This document shows positions 14,644-14,816 of a stretch of DNA of 14,816 nucleotides, in pieces. The translations under genes were made by a program, and so were the position numbers. This DNA comes from Darwinimomas sp963643215. Lineage in GTDB: Bacteria > Bacillota > Clostridia > Lachnospirales > Lachnospiraceae. Position 1 is the stretch's first letter; every line of letters begins with the position of its first letter. Under the pieces are notes generated by a model. That model searched no databases, was not told where the DNA came from, and saw only the letters and a list, made by a program, of their open reading frames with translations. The stretch lies in the NCBI GenBank assembly GCA_963643215.1, contig CAVIJY010000045.1, forward strand, positions 1-14,816, written 5' to 3'.

Positions 14644-14680
14644 TGGAACCATCCTTAAATCAGCTTTAAACTTATGTAAA

Positions 14681-14816
14681 GTAATCTGCTCTCGCTTCGC
14701 GACAGCAGGTGCTCAGCGGTTCGCAGCAAACCGCTCCGTCTGCGCACTTCGTGCTTGCCGATCGCGGGCTGCTATCGCATGGCACTCTGTAATCTGCTCT
14801 CGCTTCGCGACAGCAG
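14681..14816. repeat. Hairpin-rich repeat region at the right edge, with a 28-bp direct repeat
   Basis: GTAATCTGCTCTCGCTTCGC and the next eight bases occur twice, at 14681-14708 and 14789-14816, 108 bases apart, the second copy ending at the window edge. Each copy folds as CTGCT-c-TCGC-ttc-GCGA-c-AGCAG. Between them are AGCGGTT/AACCGCT (14715-14721 with 14729-14735) and GCAC-ttc-GTGC (14744-14754). The block AGCACGAAGTGCG (complement at 14743-14755) is shared with hairpin 3 of the intergenic element at 3753-3765, so the two regions probably belong to one family of palindromic intergenic repeats. Confidence 0.7.

Noticed and set aside
14681..14816. CRISPR array
   Set aside because: Only two 28-base copies are seen, 80 bases apart, the intervening DNA has its own hairpins, and no cas gene is present. 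Palindromic intergenic repeats explain it better.

Overview
The window looks like chromosome from a low-to-moderate GC Clostridia, most likely a Lachnospiraceae-type gut Firmicute. This is inferred from the style of the housekeeping proteins (bacterial GluRS, ABC-F ATPase, E. coli-length AsnB), the strong AGGAGG-type ribosome binding sites and the lipoprotein solute-binding protein. No species can be named. All large frames are intact. There is no phage, insertion sequence, tRNA or rRNA, and no convincing CRISPR.

Layout, left to right. (1) 1-3518, minus strand: a dipeptide/oligopeptide-type ABC transporter lipoprotein with its own promoter and terminator and no permease or ATPase beside it in the window, preceded by glutamyl-tRNA synthetase (gltX), which also has its own terminator. 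(2) 3519-3912: a divergent intergenic region occupied by a hairpin-rich repeat. A ~160-bp multi-branched palindromic element is followed by a second exact 62-bp copy of its first hairpin. (3) 3913-6098, plus strand: an ABC-F ribosome-associated ATPase, translationally coupled by ATGA overlap to a 79-residue two-helix membrane protein whose gene carries a perfect 26-bp palindrome. (4) 6095-8012: an apparent promoter and terminator hairpin, asparagine synthetase B (asnB), and a strong terminator. (5) 14573-8039, minus strand: a four-gene operon of RND periplasmic adaptor, RND permease and two different TolC-family proteins. (6) 14681-14816: another hairpin-rich repeat running off the right edge.

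The most interesting system is the minus-strand efflux operon. It encodes all three parts of an AcrAB-TolC-like machine (adaptor, inner-membrane pump, exit duct), although its host appears to be a single-membrane Firmicute with no outer membrane for TolC to sit in. Both TolC-like proteins keep the signal peptide and the internally duplicated helical repeat of the family. They are short (about 358 and 327 residues after signal cleavage) and I see no amphipathic beta-strand segments that could form the outer-membrane barrel. The adaptor keeps an R-L-(S/T) hairpin-tip pattern like the one AcrA/MacA use to dock on TolC. My working hypothesis is a barrel-less, all-helical TolC duct, possibly a hetero-oligomer of the two paralogues, carrying substrate through the cell wall rather than through an outer membrane. 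That step is inference; the gene content and motifs are read directly from the sequence.
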